From Saprospiraceae bacterium (lineage in GTDB: Bacteria; Bacteroidota; Bacteroidia; Chitinophagales; Saprospiraceae): a DNA stretch of 47,291 nucleotides. Made by a program: the position numbers and the translations under genes. Positions 15,605 to 24,181 of this stretch are shown piece after piece (positions within the stretch are counted from its first letter, which is position 1; every line of letters starts with the position of its first letter). The notes under the pieces were generated by a model. That model was not told where the DNA came from, searched no databases, and was given only the letters and a program-made list of their open reading frames with translations. Location: contig JAIYAV010000170.1 of the NCBI GenBank assembly GCA_027488855.1, forward strand, positions 1 to 47,291, in the 5' to 3' direction.

Positions 15605-16762
15605 TTACCATCCTTTTTTCAGTACTTCGGCAATGTATTCCACATTGGCTTCGGTAACTTTAGCGTGGAGAGGGAGTACAATATAACGTTCTTCGATGGC
15701 ATCCATTTTAGGAAATTTGCCAGTAGTTCGTCCACCAAAAATGGAATAACGGTCGTTGCGGTAATGCACCTGGGCCGACTCAATGCCATGATTGCGCAGG
15801 TGCACAATTAGCCGTTCGCGATCATCAACTTCCGCGGTGAGCAACCAGGCGGCATGTTCCCGATCAGTGTATTCAGTGCCGATTACGCGGATTCCCTCAA
15901 CATTTTTGAGCAGCTTGGCGTACAAGCGGTAAAGGTTTTGACGATGTGCCAGGTGATCATCAAACTCCGCCAATCCTTCCAGTCCAATGCTGGCGGCGAT
16001 GTCATTGAGCTGGTATTTGTACCCTACCTCAGTAATGTCGTTTTCCCAAATTCCTTTTTGCTTGCTGCTGCGGTCAATGCCAAACCAGCGGATGCGCTTA
16101 GCTTTTTCAACCAACGCAGGGTTTTTGATGACCAACATTCCACCATCGCCGGTCGTGATGTGTTTGATGGCTTGAAAGGAAAATATGGTAAAATCGCTCT
16201 GGCTTCCAATGTAGTGGTCTTTGTACTTGGCGCCTATTGCGTGTGCTGCATCTTCAATGATCGCGATGTTGTGTGCTTTGCCCATTTCCCACAATGCCGA
16301 CATGTCGCAAGGTAATCCACCATAGTGAACGCATACTATTGCTTTTGTTCTGGGGGTAATCAGCGATGCTACATGGTTGACATCAAGGTTCAGGTTTTCA
16401 TCAACATCGGCAAATACAATCTTTACACCCATGTACAAAAATGGGATATTGGTTGCTGTACAGGTGAAAACAGGGACAATTACTTCATCGCCTTCTTCCA
16501 AACCAGCCAGAATATAAGCCAAATGCAGGGCATCGGTACCGGAACCCACTGCAATACAAGTACATGGATCGGTGAATTTTGCCTGAAACCGTTTCTCAAA
16601 TTCATCTACTTTAGGACCTTGACCGATCCACCGGGTGTTCAACACTTCGCTTACCGCTTGGGCCGCATTTTTTGGAATATTGGGATAAAACAACACAATC
16701 CCATCTTGAGTATCCATCAAAGGCAACTCATTCATGGGTTTTTCCTTGAGCTTCTGGATCAT
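15605..16762 (-). CDS. DegT/DnrJ/EryC1-family sugar aminotransferase
   Basis: A 385-residue PLP enzyme of the nucleotide-sugar transaminase family. The catalytic lysine is Lys200 in FTIFSFQAIKHITTGDGG, and Asp171 in IEDAAHAIGA contacts the PLP ring nitrogen. GSGTDALHLAY (about 73-83) and the RYNYRLND-like segment GYKYQLNDIAA are also conserved. Members make amino- (often 4-amino or 3-amino) dideoxy sugars on nucleotide carriers for surface glycans. A second possible start is Met10. It is tightly coupled to the downstream glycosyltransferase. No dehydratase or epimerase gene is present, so the substrate must come from elsewhere. Confidence 0.92.
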   Translation of the reverse strand: MIQKLKEKPMNELPLMDTQDGIVLFYPNIPKNAAQAVSEVLNTRWIGQGPKVDEFEKRFQAKFTDPCTCIAVGSGTDALHLAYILAGLEEGDEVIVPVFTCTATNIPFLYMGVKIVFADVDENLNLDVNHVASLITPRTKAIVCVHYGGLPCDMSALWEMGKAHNIAIIEDAAHAIGAKYKDHYIGSQSDFTIFSFQAIKHITTGDGGMLVIKNPALVEKAKRIRWFGIDRSSKQKGIWENDITEVGYKYQLNDIAASIGLEGLAEFDDHLAHRQNLYRLYAKLLKNVEGIRVIGTEYTDREHAAWLLTAEVDDRERLIVHLRNHGIESAQVHYRNDRYSIFGGRTTGKFPKMDAIEERYIVLPLHAKVTEANVEYIAEVLKKGW

Positions 16763-16976
16763 ACAACGAGGATATTAACAAATGTGCATCAATTGAACCA
16801 ATTCACCTGTACTCCCTTTGCGGTCAGAAACCTGCAATGGAATCATTAGTGTAGCATAACGGTTCAATTCAAATTGACCCTACCGATAATCCAAGAAATT
16901 GTAATTTTTTTTTACTCTAGCGCAAAATCAAGTTGTATGCGCTGAGTTAAGCAGTTGACCACATTAAAACAAGCCA

Positions 16977-17891
16977 CTATTTGTCTTCAAGGTAAACCTG
17001 ATCCTGAACAACTCTATATTTTAGTTCCATGGGGATGCAGATCATATTTAATGCCAATTCCAAATCTTCGTTGCGAAAAACTCCGGTAAAGCGTCGGGAA
17101 TGGTATTTTTCTTTATTGGGCACTACGACATTGAACTGGGTTTCAATTTTAGTCAATACTTCTTCAAAAGAGGCTGCATAGAAACTGCTTTGGCCTTGCT
17201 GAGCGAGGGGAAACTGCTTGGCTGCCTTCGGGGGCGAATGCTCGGTACTGGTATACAATTGTGCAAAATCTCCCTGCTCAAGTAGATAGGGCCTGGCTTT
17301 TTGACTATTTGAAATGACTTTGACCTTACCATAAATGCATTGAACCGCCAAAGTGCTATCCCGTGCCAACACATTGAAGGAAGTGCCGATTACGACTACT
17401 TTGCCAACCTGGCTTTTGATGGTAAAGGTACTGCCGGGTTTAACCTGAAAAAAAGCCTCTCCTTCCAAGTCCAATGAGCGTTCTTGCGGCCAGCGTTTGG
17501 GCAAAAAACGTATCGTGGTTTTGCCTTGCATCGTCACTTTAGTCCCATCGGGTAAAACAAAATTTCTGTTTTCAGAAAGTTCAGTTTTTAAGACAACCCC
17601 TCGATTTGGAAGCAGAAACCAAATCAACAATCCCAAAAATACAAGCGCTGCGGTGGCTTGAAGCCAGCGCAAAAGCGTTATGGATTTTCCTCGTCTTGGC
17701 TGGTTTGACGTTTTTTCGTGTAGAGTACGATACGCTTTTTCTTCATTAAATGATGGAGCTTTAAGGGTAGCCAAGCTATTGATCATCCGTTCATAGTCCT
17801 CGTATTCAGGGGATTGCTCAAATTCCTGTTTTTCAGAGTCAGACAATTCGCCTGACAACCACCTGGCCAAAAATGTATCGTCACGAAACAT
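16977..17891 (-). CDS. FecR-family anti-sigma factor
   Basis: A 304-residue inner-membrane regulator. The cytoplasmic part (1-75) begins FLARWLSGELSDSEKQEFEQ, the sigma-binding region; one transmembrane helix about 77-95; periplasmic FecR domain about 100-205 (FVLPDGTKVTMQG, LDLEGEAFFQVKPG, VVVIGTSFNVLA); and a C-terminal DUF4974 domain about 230-300 (SFEEVLTKIETQFNVVVPNK). It should hold the adjacent ECF sigma factor until the STN-type receptor signals. It follows the sigma gene by 56 bp. The receptor gene is not next but three genes on, after an aminotransferase and a glycosyltransferase. Confidence 0.93.
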   Translation of the reverse strand: MFRDDTFLARWLSGELSDSEKQEFEQSPEYEDYERMINSLATLKAPSFNEEKAYRTLHEKTSNQPRRGKSITLLRWLQATAALVFLGLLIWFLLPNRGVVLKTELSENRNFVLPDGTKVTMQGKTTIRFLPKRWPQERSLDLEGEAFFQVKPGSTFTIKSQVGKVVVIGTSFNVLARDSTLAVQCIYGKVKVISNSQKARPYLLEQGDFAQLYTSTEHSPPKAAKQFPLAQQGQSSFYAASFEEVLTKIETQFNVVVPNKEKYHSRRFTGVFRNEDLELALNMICIPMELKYRVVQDQVYLEDK

Positions 17892-17947
17892 TTATCGGAG
17901 TTAAAATGATGAACATTATTTTTAAAACGGTTTACGAATCAAACACC

Positions 17948-18619
17948 CTACTTAGTTGGTCCATTTGATTTCAGGTTGTGTCGAAGTGCTACCAGTGCGC
18001 CATGCATTCTTTTTTCTACTGCCTTTACACTGATGTTCAACAACTCGGCTATCTCGGTATATTTCAAGTCATCGAAACGGTTCAGTAAAAAAACCACCCT
18101 CTGGGGTTCTGGAAGCTCCGCAATGGATTGCTGCAATTGCTGCATTAGTTCTTCGTGTTCAAATAAAAGCTGTGGGTTATTGAGTTCATGGGTTGCTGGA
18201 ATACTTTGTTGCAAAAATTTAAATACCACTTTTTCATGACGGGTATGGTCAATAAAAAGGTTATGGGCCACTTTAAACAAAAAAGAACGCGCTTTTTCAA
18301 TGGGAACTTTTTCACAATCTTGCCACAATTTCAAAAATGCTTCCTGTAACCAATCTTCGGCCAATTGCAAAGAACCACTTTTATAGTACAAAAAATTGCG
18401 CACTACTTGTCCATGCAAACGGAACAAGCGTTCAAAGTTTTTTTCTTCACATACAGAGCTAGAATTTGGCTTCGACACTAAAAGTGGGTTAAACAAATGG
18501 ACAAACTTAAACTCACTACTGCACAAGAATAGACCAAATTTACACTGGAATTGTGGAAGTGATGGAAGAATTTGCACAAAAAAATCCCGTAGAAGGTTAA
18601 ACATGAAGGAAGAGTTCAT
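17948..18619 (-). CDS. ECF RNA polymerase sigma factor
   Basis: Sigma-70 region 2 (FERLFRLHGQVVRNFLYYKS through AEDWLQEAFLKLWQDC) and region 4 (LPEPQRVVFLLNRFDDLKYT, EIAELLNISVKAVEKRMHGA) give a standard FecI-like Bacteroidota ECF factor. The open frame from ATG 18619 has a 47-residue leader that does not look like a sigma domain. An in-frame GTG at 18476-18478 would give a normal 176-residue protein and leave about 170 bp of promoter space before the divergent methyltransferase gene, instead of 27 bp. The shorter form is therefore more likely. It should direct transcription of the FecR-controlled STN receptor cluster. Confidence 0.9.
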   Translation of the reverse strand: MNSSFMFNLLRDFFVQILPSLPQFQCKFGLFLCSSEFKFVHLFNPLLVSKPNSSSVCEEKNFERLFRLHGQVVRNFLYYKSGSLQLAEDWLQEAFLKLWQDCEKVPIEKARSFLFKVAHNLFIDHTRHEKVVFKFLQQSIPATHELNNPQLLFEHEELMQQLQQSIAELPEPQRVVFLLNRFDDLKYTEIAELLNISVKAVEKRMHGALVALRHNLKSNGPTK

Positions 18620-18646
18620 TCTTTTGTACTAAAATTCTTTTCAATT

Positions 18647-19435
18647 ATGGTGAAGCAGGATTTAGACATCAAAAATGTACCCCATTCTAGAATCAATGCA
18701 CTGCATTTTATTGCGCGTTATTTGCAAACCGAAGCGGTAAAGGGAAAAATTCTGATTGATGTCCCGGCAGGCTCAGGGTTTGTGTCCGCAATGTGTCGAG
18801 ATGCAGGAGCCCTGGTGGAACCATTTGACTTACACCCAGAAGTTTTTAGCGCGCCTGGCCTGGAATGCAAAAAACTAGACCTCAATGAGCCCTTACCCAT
18901 TGCCTCCGATTACGCGGATTACGTACTGTTTATGGAAAACGTTGAGAGTATGTCTGATCAATTGCACCTGCTCCGGGAATTGGCGCGGATCCTTAAGCCA
19001 GGGGGGAAACTCCTCATCACCATGCCCAATCACAGCAATTTGAAAAGCCGCGCAACGTATTTTTGGTTGGAATCGGAGCAAATCAAACAATTTTTACCGA
19101 ATGAATTCAATGGCATAGTGGGCTATGATGATCAACACGTTTATTTGGGGCGGTTTTTCCTATGCGGTGTCCAGCGATTGCGCAGTTTGGCCGGGTTGGC
19201 AGGATTACAAGTAGAAAAAGTACATCCCAATGTGCCAAGTACGTCGGCAATCTTGATTTTTGTTCTGGTTGCCCCGTTTTTGTACTTGCGTTCCTGGCTT
19301 ACTTTGCGGCGCTCGCTGCGGAAGAGTAAGAATCCGTTAGAAAAGCAAGTGTTGCATTTGCAATTCAAGTTAAATACCAGTACAATTGTGCTGTTGCACA
19401 AACACTTGTGCATTACTTTCATCAAGCCCATTTAA
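18647..19435 (+). CDS. Class I SAM-dependent methyltransferase
   Basis: A 262-residue protein with the class I methyltransferase fold: motif I ILIDVPAGSGFVSAMC (Asp38, Gly42, Gly44), the acidic loop at about 60 (FDLHPEVF), motif IV DYVLFMENVESM, and a post-motif LKPGGKLLITMPNHSN, as in the Methyltransf_11 group. The C-terminal part (about 200-225) is hydrophobic and then strongly basic (LRSWLTLRRSLRKSKNPL), suggesting membrane contact. The substrate is unknown; linkage to the surface-sugar genes across the divergent promoter is only suggestive. Confidence 0.85.
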   Translation: MVKQDLDIKNVPHSRINALHFIARYLQTEAVKGKILIDVPAGSGFVSAMCRDAGALVEPFDLHPEVFSAPGLECKKLDLNEPLPIASDYADYVLFMENVESMSDQLHLLRELARILKPGGKLLITMPNHSNLKSRATYFWLESEQIKQFLPNEFNGIVGYDDQHVYLGRFFLCGVQRLRSLAGLAGLQVEKVHPNVPSTSAILIFVLVAPFLYLRSWLTLRRSLRKSKNPLEKQVLHLQFKLNTSTIVLLHKHLCITFIKPI

Positions 19436-19507
19436 AAATACCAATTGTGCTGAATGGGTACCCGGCCTATCATCATCAATTGTTGGCTGCGGTCAAGGCC
19501 TATCCCA

Positions 19508-19591
19508 AAGGATGATCTGATGAATCGGATTTTGTGGTACGCCAATAAGGGTGATCAGCCTTATCCCTTATTTAGAAGTATTAAAAATTAA
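19508..19591 (+). pseudogene. C-terminal remnant of a second propeller/phosphoesterase
   Basis: Twenty-six codons plus stop read KDDLMNRILWYANKGDQPYP and a short tail. They match the C-terminus of the intact gene at 9239-11887 (DDLMNRILWYASKGDVPYPQ). Over 63 aligned nt about 48 are identical and many differences are synonymous, so this is an old coding paralogue, not a recent copy error. Nothing of the rest of the gene is found upstream, where an unrelated short coding-like stretch (IPIVLNGYPAYHHQLLAAVK, from about 19440) abuts it. Confidence 0.6.
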
Positions 19592-19885
19592 TATTTGTAT
19601 TGTTTTTTTCATAAATGTGCACTATTTTTGTAGAAATATCGCAAACGCGACATTTAGAGGCTATTTTTGTGAACATTTTTTGAGCTTGAGTATTTCTCCC
19701 CTCCATTGTACTCACCTCATTTTGACTGTCTACATCTCCATACCATTTTATCTTGGTTTTATCACTCTAGAATCACACCATACCTGGGCTATGGTGAGGT
19801 TTCAGTGTGTCGCATTGTCTATTTCGATTGTTGCTTTTCAACAACATAGGGTACTCTATTTAACTCATGATCAAAAAAAACTGTA
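19592..19885 (+). other. Leader region of the cytochrome peroxidase gene
   Basis: A/T-rich non-coding stretch upstream of the peroxidase gene. A short hairpin TTGTTG-CTTTT-CAACAA lies at 19828-19844, about 40 nt before the start codon. No clear TTTG/TAnnTTTG promoter pair was found. An open frame across this region (from 19551) has no protein-like character and is not called. Confidence 0.4.
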
Positions 19886-21244
19886 ATGAAAAAGCTATTG
19901 GTAGCTGTTCTTTTTTTGGCTGCGCTCGCTTATGTTATTTCTTGTGAGCGAGAAGTCGCCACTGATTTAGACCTCGACAGTCCTTTGGAGGCAATTTTGG
20001 ATCAGAAATCGGTGACTGGTTCTTTTACGGGTTACATCATGCCTGAAAGCACTGATTTTGCCAAGCTACCCAACCAGGACGCTAAAAACCCAGTAACGGC
20101 GGAAAAAGTAGAGCTGGGTCGTTTGTTGTTCTTTGAGACAGGTATGGCGCTTGAGAACAAATACCCCTCATCAAAGGGCACATTCTCTTGCAGCAGCTGT
20201 CACATTCCCAATCGGGGCTTCACGGCAGGACGCTTTCAGGGCATTGCAGATGGAGCGGTCGGTTTTGGACAAAGCGGTGAAGGCCGTCAAAAAAGTTCAG
20301 TCTATTTTGGACACGAGGTGGACGCACAAGGTGCCAGACCGCTTCCGGTCATCAACACCACATACATCTCCAATGCCCTTTGGGCGGGTGCTTTCGGGTC
20401 TTTCAACGTCAATGAAGGCACTAGTGCCGTCTGGAATCAAGATACCCTGGTTGCCATCAATCACGAGCAATTGATGGGGCTTGAAGCCAACAATGCCCGC
20501 GCTCTAGCGGTACACCGCCAGGTGATCAACAAAACGGTAATGGATCAACTGGGTTACACCGAGATGTTTGATAAGGCATTCCCTGAAATTCCGGTAAAAG
20601 ACCGCTACAACCGCAAAACGGGCTCTTTTGCTATCGCGGCATACTTCCGCACCATCCTGACCAACCAGGCGCCTTTTCAACGTTGGTTGAAAGGCGAAAA
20701 AGATGCCATGACTACCCAACAGAAGAAAGGGGCCGTGGTCTTTTTTGGCAAAGCAGGTTGTGTGAATTGCCACAATACGCCTTCACTGAATGCGTTTCCA
20801 CACCGCTTCTTTGCACTGGGGGTGAACAACCTGTACCAAAGCAATTTCAATGTGTTCCGTACGGACGCAGCCGACCGCCGCAATCTGGGCCGTGGTGGGT
20901 TTACGTACAAGGAGGAAGACATGCACAAGTTTAAGGTACCGCAATTGTACAACCTTAAGAACGTAGGGTTTTACTTCCACGGTGCCAGCAAAACTTCCTT
21001 GCGGGAGGTAGTTGAATATTTCAACGCGGGAATTCCTGAAAATCCTTTGGTGCCAGCTGGCCAGATTTCCAGCTTGTTCAAACCGCTCAATTTGTCTAAG
21101 GAAGAAGTAGACGACTTGACCGAATTCCTTGAAAATGGCTTATTCGATCCAAATTTGGAACGGTATGCACCAACCAAGACCAAGTCAGGCAACTGCTTTC
21201 CAAATAATGACCCACAGTCAAAAATTGACATGGGCTGTAACTAA
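19886..21244 (+). CDS. Di-heme cytochrome c peroxidase (CcpA/MauG family), lipoprotein
   Basis: A 452-residue exported protein. The signal peptide ends in a lipobox-like VISC (Cys20), so it is probably a lipoprotein. Two c-type heme sites are present: CSSCH (residues 102-106) and CVNCH (about 292-296). The first half holds the CCP_MauG domain (ELGRLLFFETGMALENKYPS, FSCSSCHIPNRGFTAG), the second the C-terminal peroxidase heme domain (KFKVPQLYNLKNVGFYFHGA). Family members reduce hydrogen peroxide, or oxidise organic substrates or protein residues as MauG does. About 60 nt downstream is a strong terminator. It stands alone on the plus strand. Confidence 0.92.
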   Translation: MKKLLVAVLFLAALAYVISCEREVATDLDLDSPLEAILDQKSVTGSFTGYIMPESTDFAKLPNQDAKNPVTAEKVELGRLLFFETGMALENKYPSSKGTFSCSSCHIPNRGFTAGRFQGIADGAVGFGQSGEGRQKSSVYFGHEVDAQGARPLPVINTTYISNALWAGAFGSFNVNEGTSAVWNQDTLVAINHEQLMGLEANNARALAVHRQVINKTVMDQLGYTEMFDKAFPEIPVKDRYNRKTGSFAIAAYFRTILTNQAPFQRWLKGEKDAMTTQQKKGAVVFFGKAGCVNCHNTPSLNAFPHRFFALGVNNLYQSNFNVFRTDAADRRNLGRGGFTYKEEDMHKFKVPQLYNLKNVGFYFHGASKTSLREVVEYFNAGIPENPLVPAGQISSLFKPLNLSKEEVDDLTEFLENGLFDPNLERYAPTKTKSGNCFPNNDPQSKIDMGCN

Positions 21245-21301
21245 GAATTAAACTGCTCCAGATATTTTTTACGCTTATTCTACTAGAGGTTTCTGTAAGA
21301 A

Positions 21302-21344
21302 GAGGTGTTGTCGGCGGATCGCGGGCAACACCTCAGCTTTTTTT
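21302..21344 (+). terminator. Intrinsic terminator of the cytochrome peroxidase gene
   Basis: Stem GAGGTGTTG (21302-21310) with CAACACCTC (21326-21334), 15-nt loop, followed after CAGC by seven T. The T tract overlaps the stop codon of the convergent MFS gene (21343-21345). Confidence 0.85.
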
Positions 21345-22566
21345 ACAGGGCTATTTTTTTCCCAAAGCCCTGCCCCTTCAACCACCAAAATCCCAGCATC
21401 CCCACCAAACAGCAGGCACTCAACACATACCACAAACTGCTAAAACCCCATTGCTCGGCCACATTCATGCCAATGTTGGGCGCAATGATGTGCCCAAAGG
21501 CCCAGGCGCTGGAATACAAACCCAGGTATTGCCCCTGGGTATTCGCGGGGGCACGATCCACCACGATGCTGTTGGCAAAAGGCAATTGGAAAATCTCCCC
21601 AAAAGTCACGGCGACCAAACACAGGATCGCGGCGGTGGCCTGATGGGGTGTAACGTTGAGCAGGATAAAACCCAGCCCGATCATGGCCGCGCCCAATATC
21701 ACCAGACTCATCTTGGCATGTCGCCCTTCGAGACGAGAAACGAGGGGCATCTCAATAAAGGTGATGATGATGCCATTGCCCGCCAGCAAAAAGCCGATCA
21801 CATTTTCGTCCCAGTGCCAGCTCTCCTTCAAAAAGACCGGAACCATGCTAAAAAACTGCAAAAAGGCAACGGCGTTGATCGCAATCAGCACAAAAAAGAG
21901 CAAAAACTGCTTGTCACGGTAAGGGGAGAGTGCGCGTCCTTCGGCTTTGGTCGCCGCCTTTTCCTTGCGCATCGATTTTTTTTCCACCAAAAAGTAACGC
22001 AAAATAAAAGCCGCACCAATGCAGGTAAGCCCATCTACCCAAAACAGCCATTTGTAGCCAAAACTGTGCGCCAAAATACCCCCCAGCGCAGGCCCCATGC
22101 CAAAACCTAGATTGATGGCCAAACGCACCAAAGTCAAGGAACGGGTATAATCCTCCGGCTTGCTGTAAGCTGAAATCGAGGCCATGTTGGCCGGACGGAA
22201 GCTGTCACCCACTATTCCTACAACGAATACCGTAATGCACAAACCCACTAAACTCTGGATGTGCTGAAGGGCAAAAAACATCAATCCGGTCAAAAACAAA
22301 GACCCAAACATCACCTTATACGAACCAATCAAGTCGCTCAAACGGCCACCCATGATGGTACCAATGACGGCACCAGCGCCAAAGGAAGTCAGGATCAAAG
22401 CGGCTTGCCCCTTGGAAAAATCCAGTTCCTGGGTCAGATAAACCGCCAAGAAAGGGAATACCATCGTTCCCGCCCGGTTGATGAAAGAAACCAGGCCCAG
22501 CATCCAGATGTCGCGATTGAGTCCAGCAAAAGAACTGAGGTAGGCGTTGAGTGCACGTGTAAGCAT
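21343..22566 (-). CDS. MFS transporter, drug-exporter type
   Basis: A 407-residue inner-membrane protein with twelve predicted helices and the Major Facilitator signature in the loop between helices 2 and 3 (GGRLSDLIGSYKVM, residues ~74-87). FGAGAVIGTIMG precedes it, and NLGFGMGPALGGIL in helix 5 resembles the exporter motif C. The central loop is basic (KSMRKEKAATKAEGR). It most likely exports a small molecule by proton antiport; the substrate is not predictable. The region just before its start codon is an unusual CA-rich leader. Confidence 0.88.
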   Translation of the reverse strand: MLTRALNAYLSSFAGLNRDIWMLGLVSFINRAGTMVFPFLAVYLTQELDFSKGQAALILTSFGAGAVIGTIMGGRLSDLIGSYKVMFGSLFLTGLMFFALQHIQSLVGLCITVFVVGIVGDSFRPANMASISAYSKPEDYTRSLTLVRLAINLGFGMGPALGGILAHSFGYKWLFWVDGLTCIGAAFILRYFLVEKKSMRKEKAATKAEGRALSPYRDKQFLLFFVLIAINAVAFLQFFSMVPVFLKESWHWDENVIGFLLAGNGIIITFIEMPLVSRLEGRHAKMSLVILGAAMIGLGFILLNVTPHQATAAILCLVAVTFGEIFQLPFANSIVVDRAPANTQGQYLGLYSSAWAFGHIIAPNIGMNVAEQWGFSSLWYVLSACCLVGMLGFWWLKGQGFGKKIAL

Positions 22567-22612
22567 AAGAATGGGTGTGGGTTTGAGTGTGGGTGTGCGT
22601 GTGGGGGCAGCC
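22567..22612 (-). repeat. CA-rich low-complexity leader of the MFS gene
   Basis: Immediately upstream of the MFS start codon the sense strand is almost purine-poor: runs of CACAC and CCCACAC interrupted by single bases (the plus strand reads GTGTGGG, GAGTGTGGG, GTGTGCGTGTGGGGG). It is not a perfect repeat. It occupies the place of the ribosome-binding region, where no Shine-Dalgarno sequence is seen. Confidence 0.5.
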
Positions 22613-22775
22613 CAATGTTGCTGCCTCTATTCCAAATTACAAACCCAATAATTAACCCTTCGAGCAACCACCCGGTTGAAAGTTAAGTTCCTGAAAAATA
22701 ACCGATAAAACGCCTACTTACCATCGCCAATTCGGGACAAAGCGCACTTTCAATCCCAATCATTTGCAGGATACC

Positions 22776-24128
22776 TCATTGCCCCCCATTCGGTTTTGGG
22801 CGCGGGATCAAATACAGTATTTTCTGCCGATTGTCGGCGTAATGAATTTTCTCGCCATCAAACACCGCATTTTGCTCCAACATGATGCGTACCTCTTTGT
22901 TCCATTCGGGCAAAAAGACTTTGTTGTTGAGCTCGATGGCGTAAGCGGTATTGGGCAAAACGGGGTAATCTCCAGTGCCGGGCACCCCGCCTTGCATGTC
23001 CCACATGCCAATCGCTGGCCCAGCCCCGTGGCCGTGGTACCCGATTGGGTGGGAGTAAATTTGGGGGTTTAAGCCCTCAGCCTTGGCTTTGCTAATGGTC
23101 GCGCCCAGGATTTCATTGCCGGTACGTCCGGTTTTGTATTCGTTGGTGAGGATGTCCATCAAGCGGAGGCCTTTTTGGTAAGCCTGAAGCAAATACGCGG
23201 GAGGTGCCGATTCTCCTGGCTTCAAGACATAGGCATTTTGCTGGGTATCGGTGTTCAAACCCAGGTATTTGATGCCAAAATCGATGTGTACCAGGTCGCC
23301 AGGTTGAATGACGGCGGCATCGGGGCGTTGGGCGAAACTGCGGTTTTGCTCATTGCCACTGGGATCGGCGCGTTGTACATCGCAGGTGGGGTGAAACCAG
23401 GATTCGAGGCCCAAACCCCGCACTTTTTCCCGATAAAACCAGACCACATCATCGGTAGTGGTAATGCCCGGCTGAATGACCACTTCCGAAAGCCCCTCGG
23501 CGATGATGTCGTGGGCAATGCGGCAAATTTGTTCGTAGACGGTCAGCTCGGCGGGGGTACGCACTTCCAGCCAGTTGACCGCCAGGCGTTCGGCGGAGAC
23601 CAGGCGTTTTTCATATTTGTTGTCGAGGGATTCGCGGAGCTTTTGATGGTGAAACGCGGAGAGTCCGTCGGCATGGCCGAAGTTGGTACTCAGGTTGATG
23701 CCGATTCGTTGGGGGTTGCGCTCCGCCACCAGTTGGGCCAGGCGTTTCCATTGATCGGGCTCTTTTTCCGGGTCCCAGGCTTTTTTGAATACCTCACCCA
23801 CATCGTAGCGGGCACAAGCCAAAAATTCCAGTGGTTTGTCTTTACCCGGATCATAAATCAGCAACATCGTAGTGCGCCGTGCCGACAACCAAGTGGCGGG
23901 CAACATCGTGCGCAGCACCGGATCCTCATTGTACTCCCGCGCAATGACCAACCACATGTCGATCCCTTCCTTGCGCATCAACTCGGGCAACAAACTTTGG
24001 CAACGCTCCTTCAACCAGCGATCCTGCACCACGGCCTGCTCCCGCAAGGTCAATACTTTTGCTTGCTGTGCCATACTTGCCACTGCACAAACCAAGCTGA
24101 AAACGAAACTCAAGACTATCTTTTTCAT
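22776..24128 (-). CDS. Secreted M24-family metallopeptidase (Xaa-Pro peptidase-like)
   Basis: A 450-residue exported protein starting MKKIVLSFVFSLVC with a signal peptide ending SMAQQ; an upstream in-frame ATG at 24158 would spoil the signal sequence. The N-terminal creatinase-like domain is followed by a pita-bread M24 domain whose five metal ligands can be placed: Asp in VHIDFGIKYLG, Asp in LNTDTQQ, His in SHPIGYHGHGAG, Glu in YAIELNN and Glu in IMLEQNAVFDGE. Family members remove N-terminal residues from peptides, often before proline. Relatives are common in Bacteroidota as periplasmic enzymes. Downstream genes are on the same strand but spaced by 210 bp. Confidence 0.9.
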   Translation of the reverse strand: MKKIVLSFVFSLVCAVASMAQQAKVLTLREQAVVQDRWLKERCQSLLPELMRKEGIDMWLVIAREYNEDPVLRTMLPATWLSARRTTMLLIYDPGKDKPLEFLACARYDVGEVFKKAWDPEKEPDQWKRLAQLVAERNPQRIGINLSTNFGHADGLSAFHHQKLRESLDNKYEKRLVSAERLAVNWLEVRTPAELTVYEQICRIAHDIIAEGLSEVVIQPGITTTDDVVWFYREKVRGLGLESWFHPTCDVQRADPSGNEQNRSFAQRPDAAVIQPGDLVHIDFGIKYLGLNTDTQQNAYVLKPGESAPPAYLLQAYQKGLRLMDILTNEYKTGRTGNEILGATISKAKAEGLNPQIYSHPIGYHGHGAGPAIGMWDMQGGVPGTGDYPVLPNTAYAIELNNKVFLPEWNKEVRIMLEQNAVFDGEKIHYADNRQKILYLIPRPKPNGGQ

Positions 24129-24181
24129 ACCTACCGTTTTAAACAATTCATCATTCATCTCTCATCTCTCATCATTCATCT

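Noticed and set aside
16890-16945. Hairpin AGCGCA...TGCGCT after the FecR gene as a terminator
   Set aside because: On the transcribed strand it is followed by A residues, not T; the stem is only 6 bp.
19551-19886. Open frame of 111 codons before the cytochrome peroxidase
   Set aside because: It starts inside the phosphoesterase remnant in another frame, is rich in Ile/Phe/Cys as A/T-rich non-coding DNA gives, and ends at the peroxidase start.
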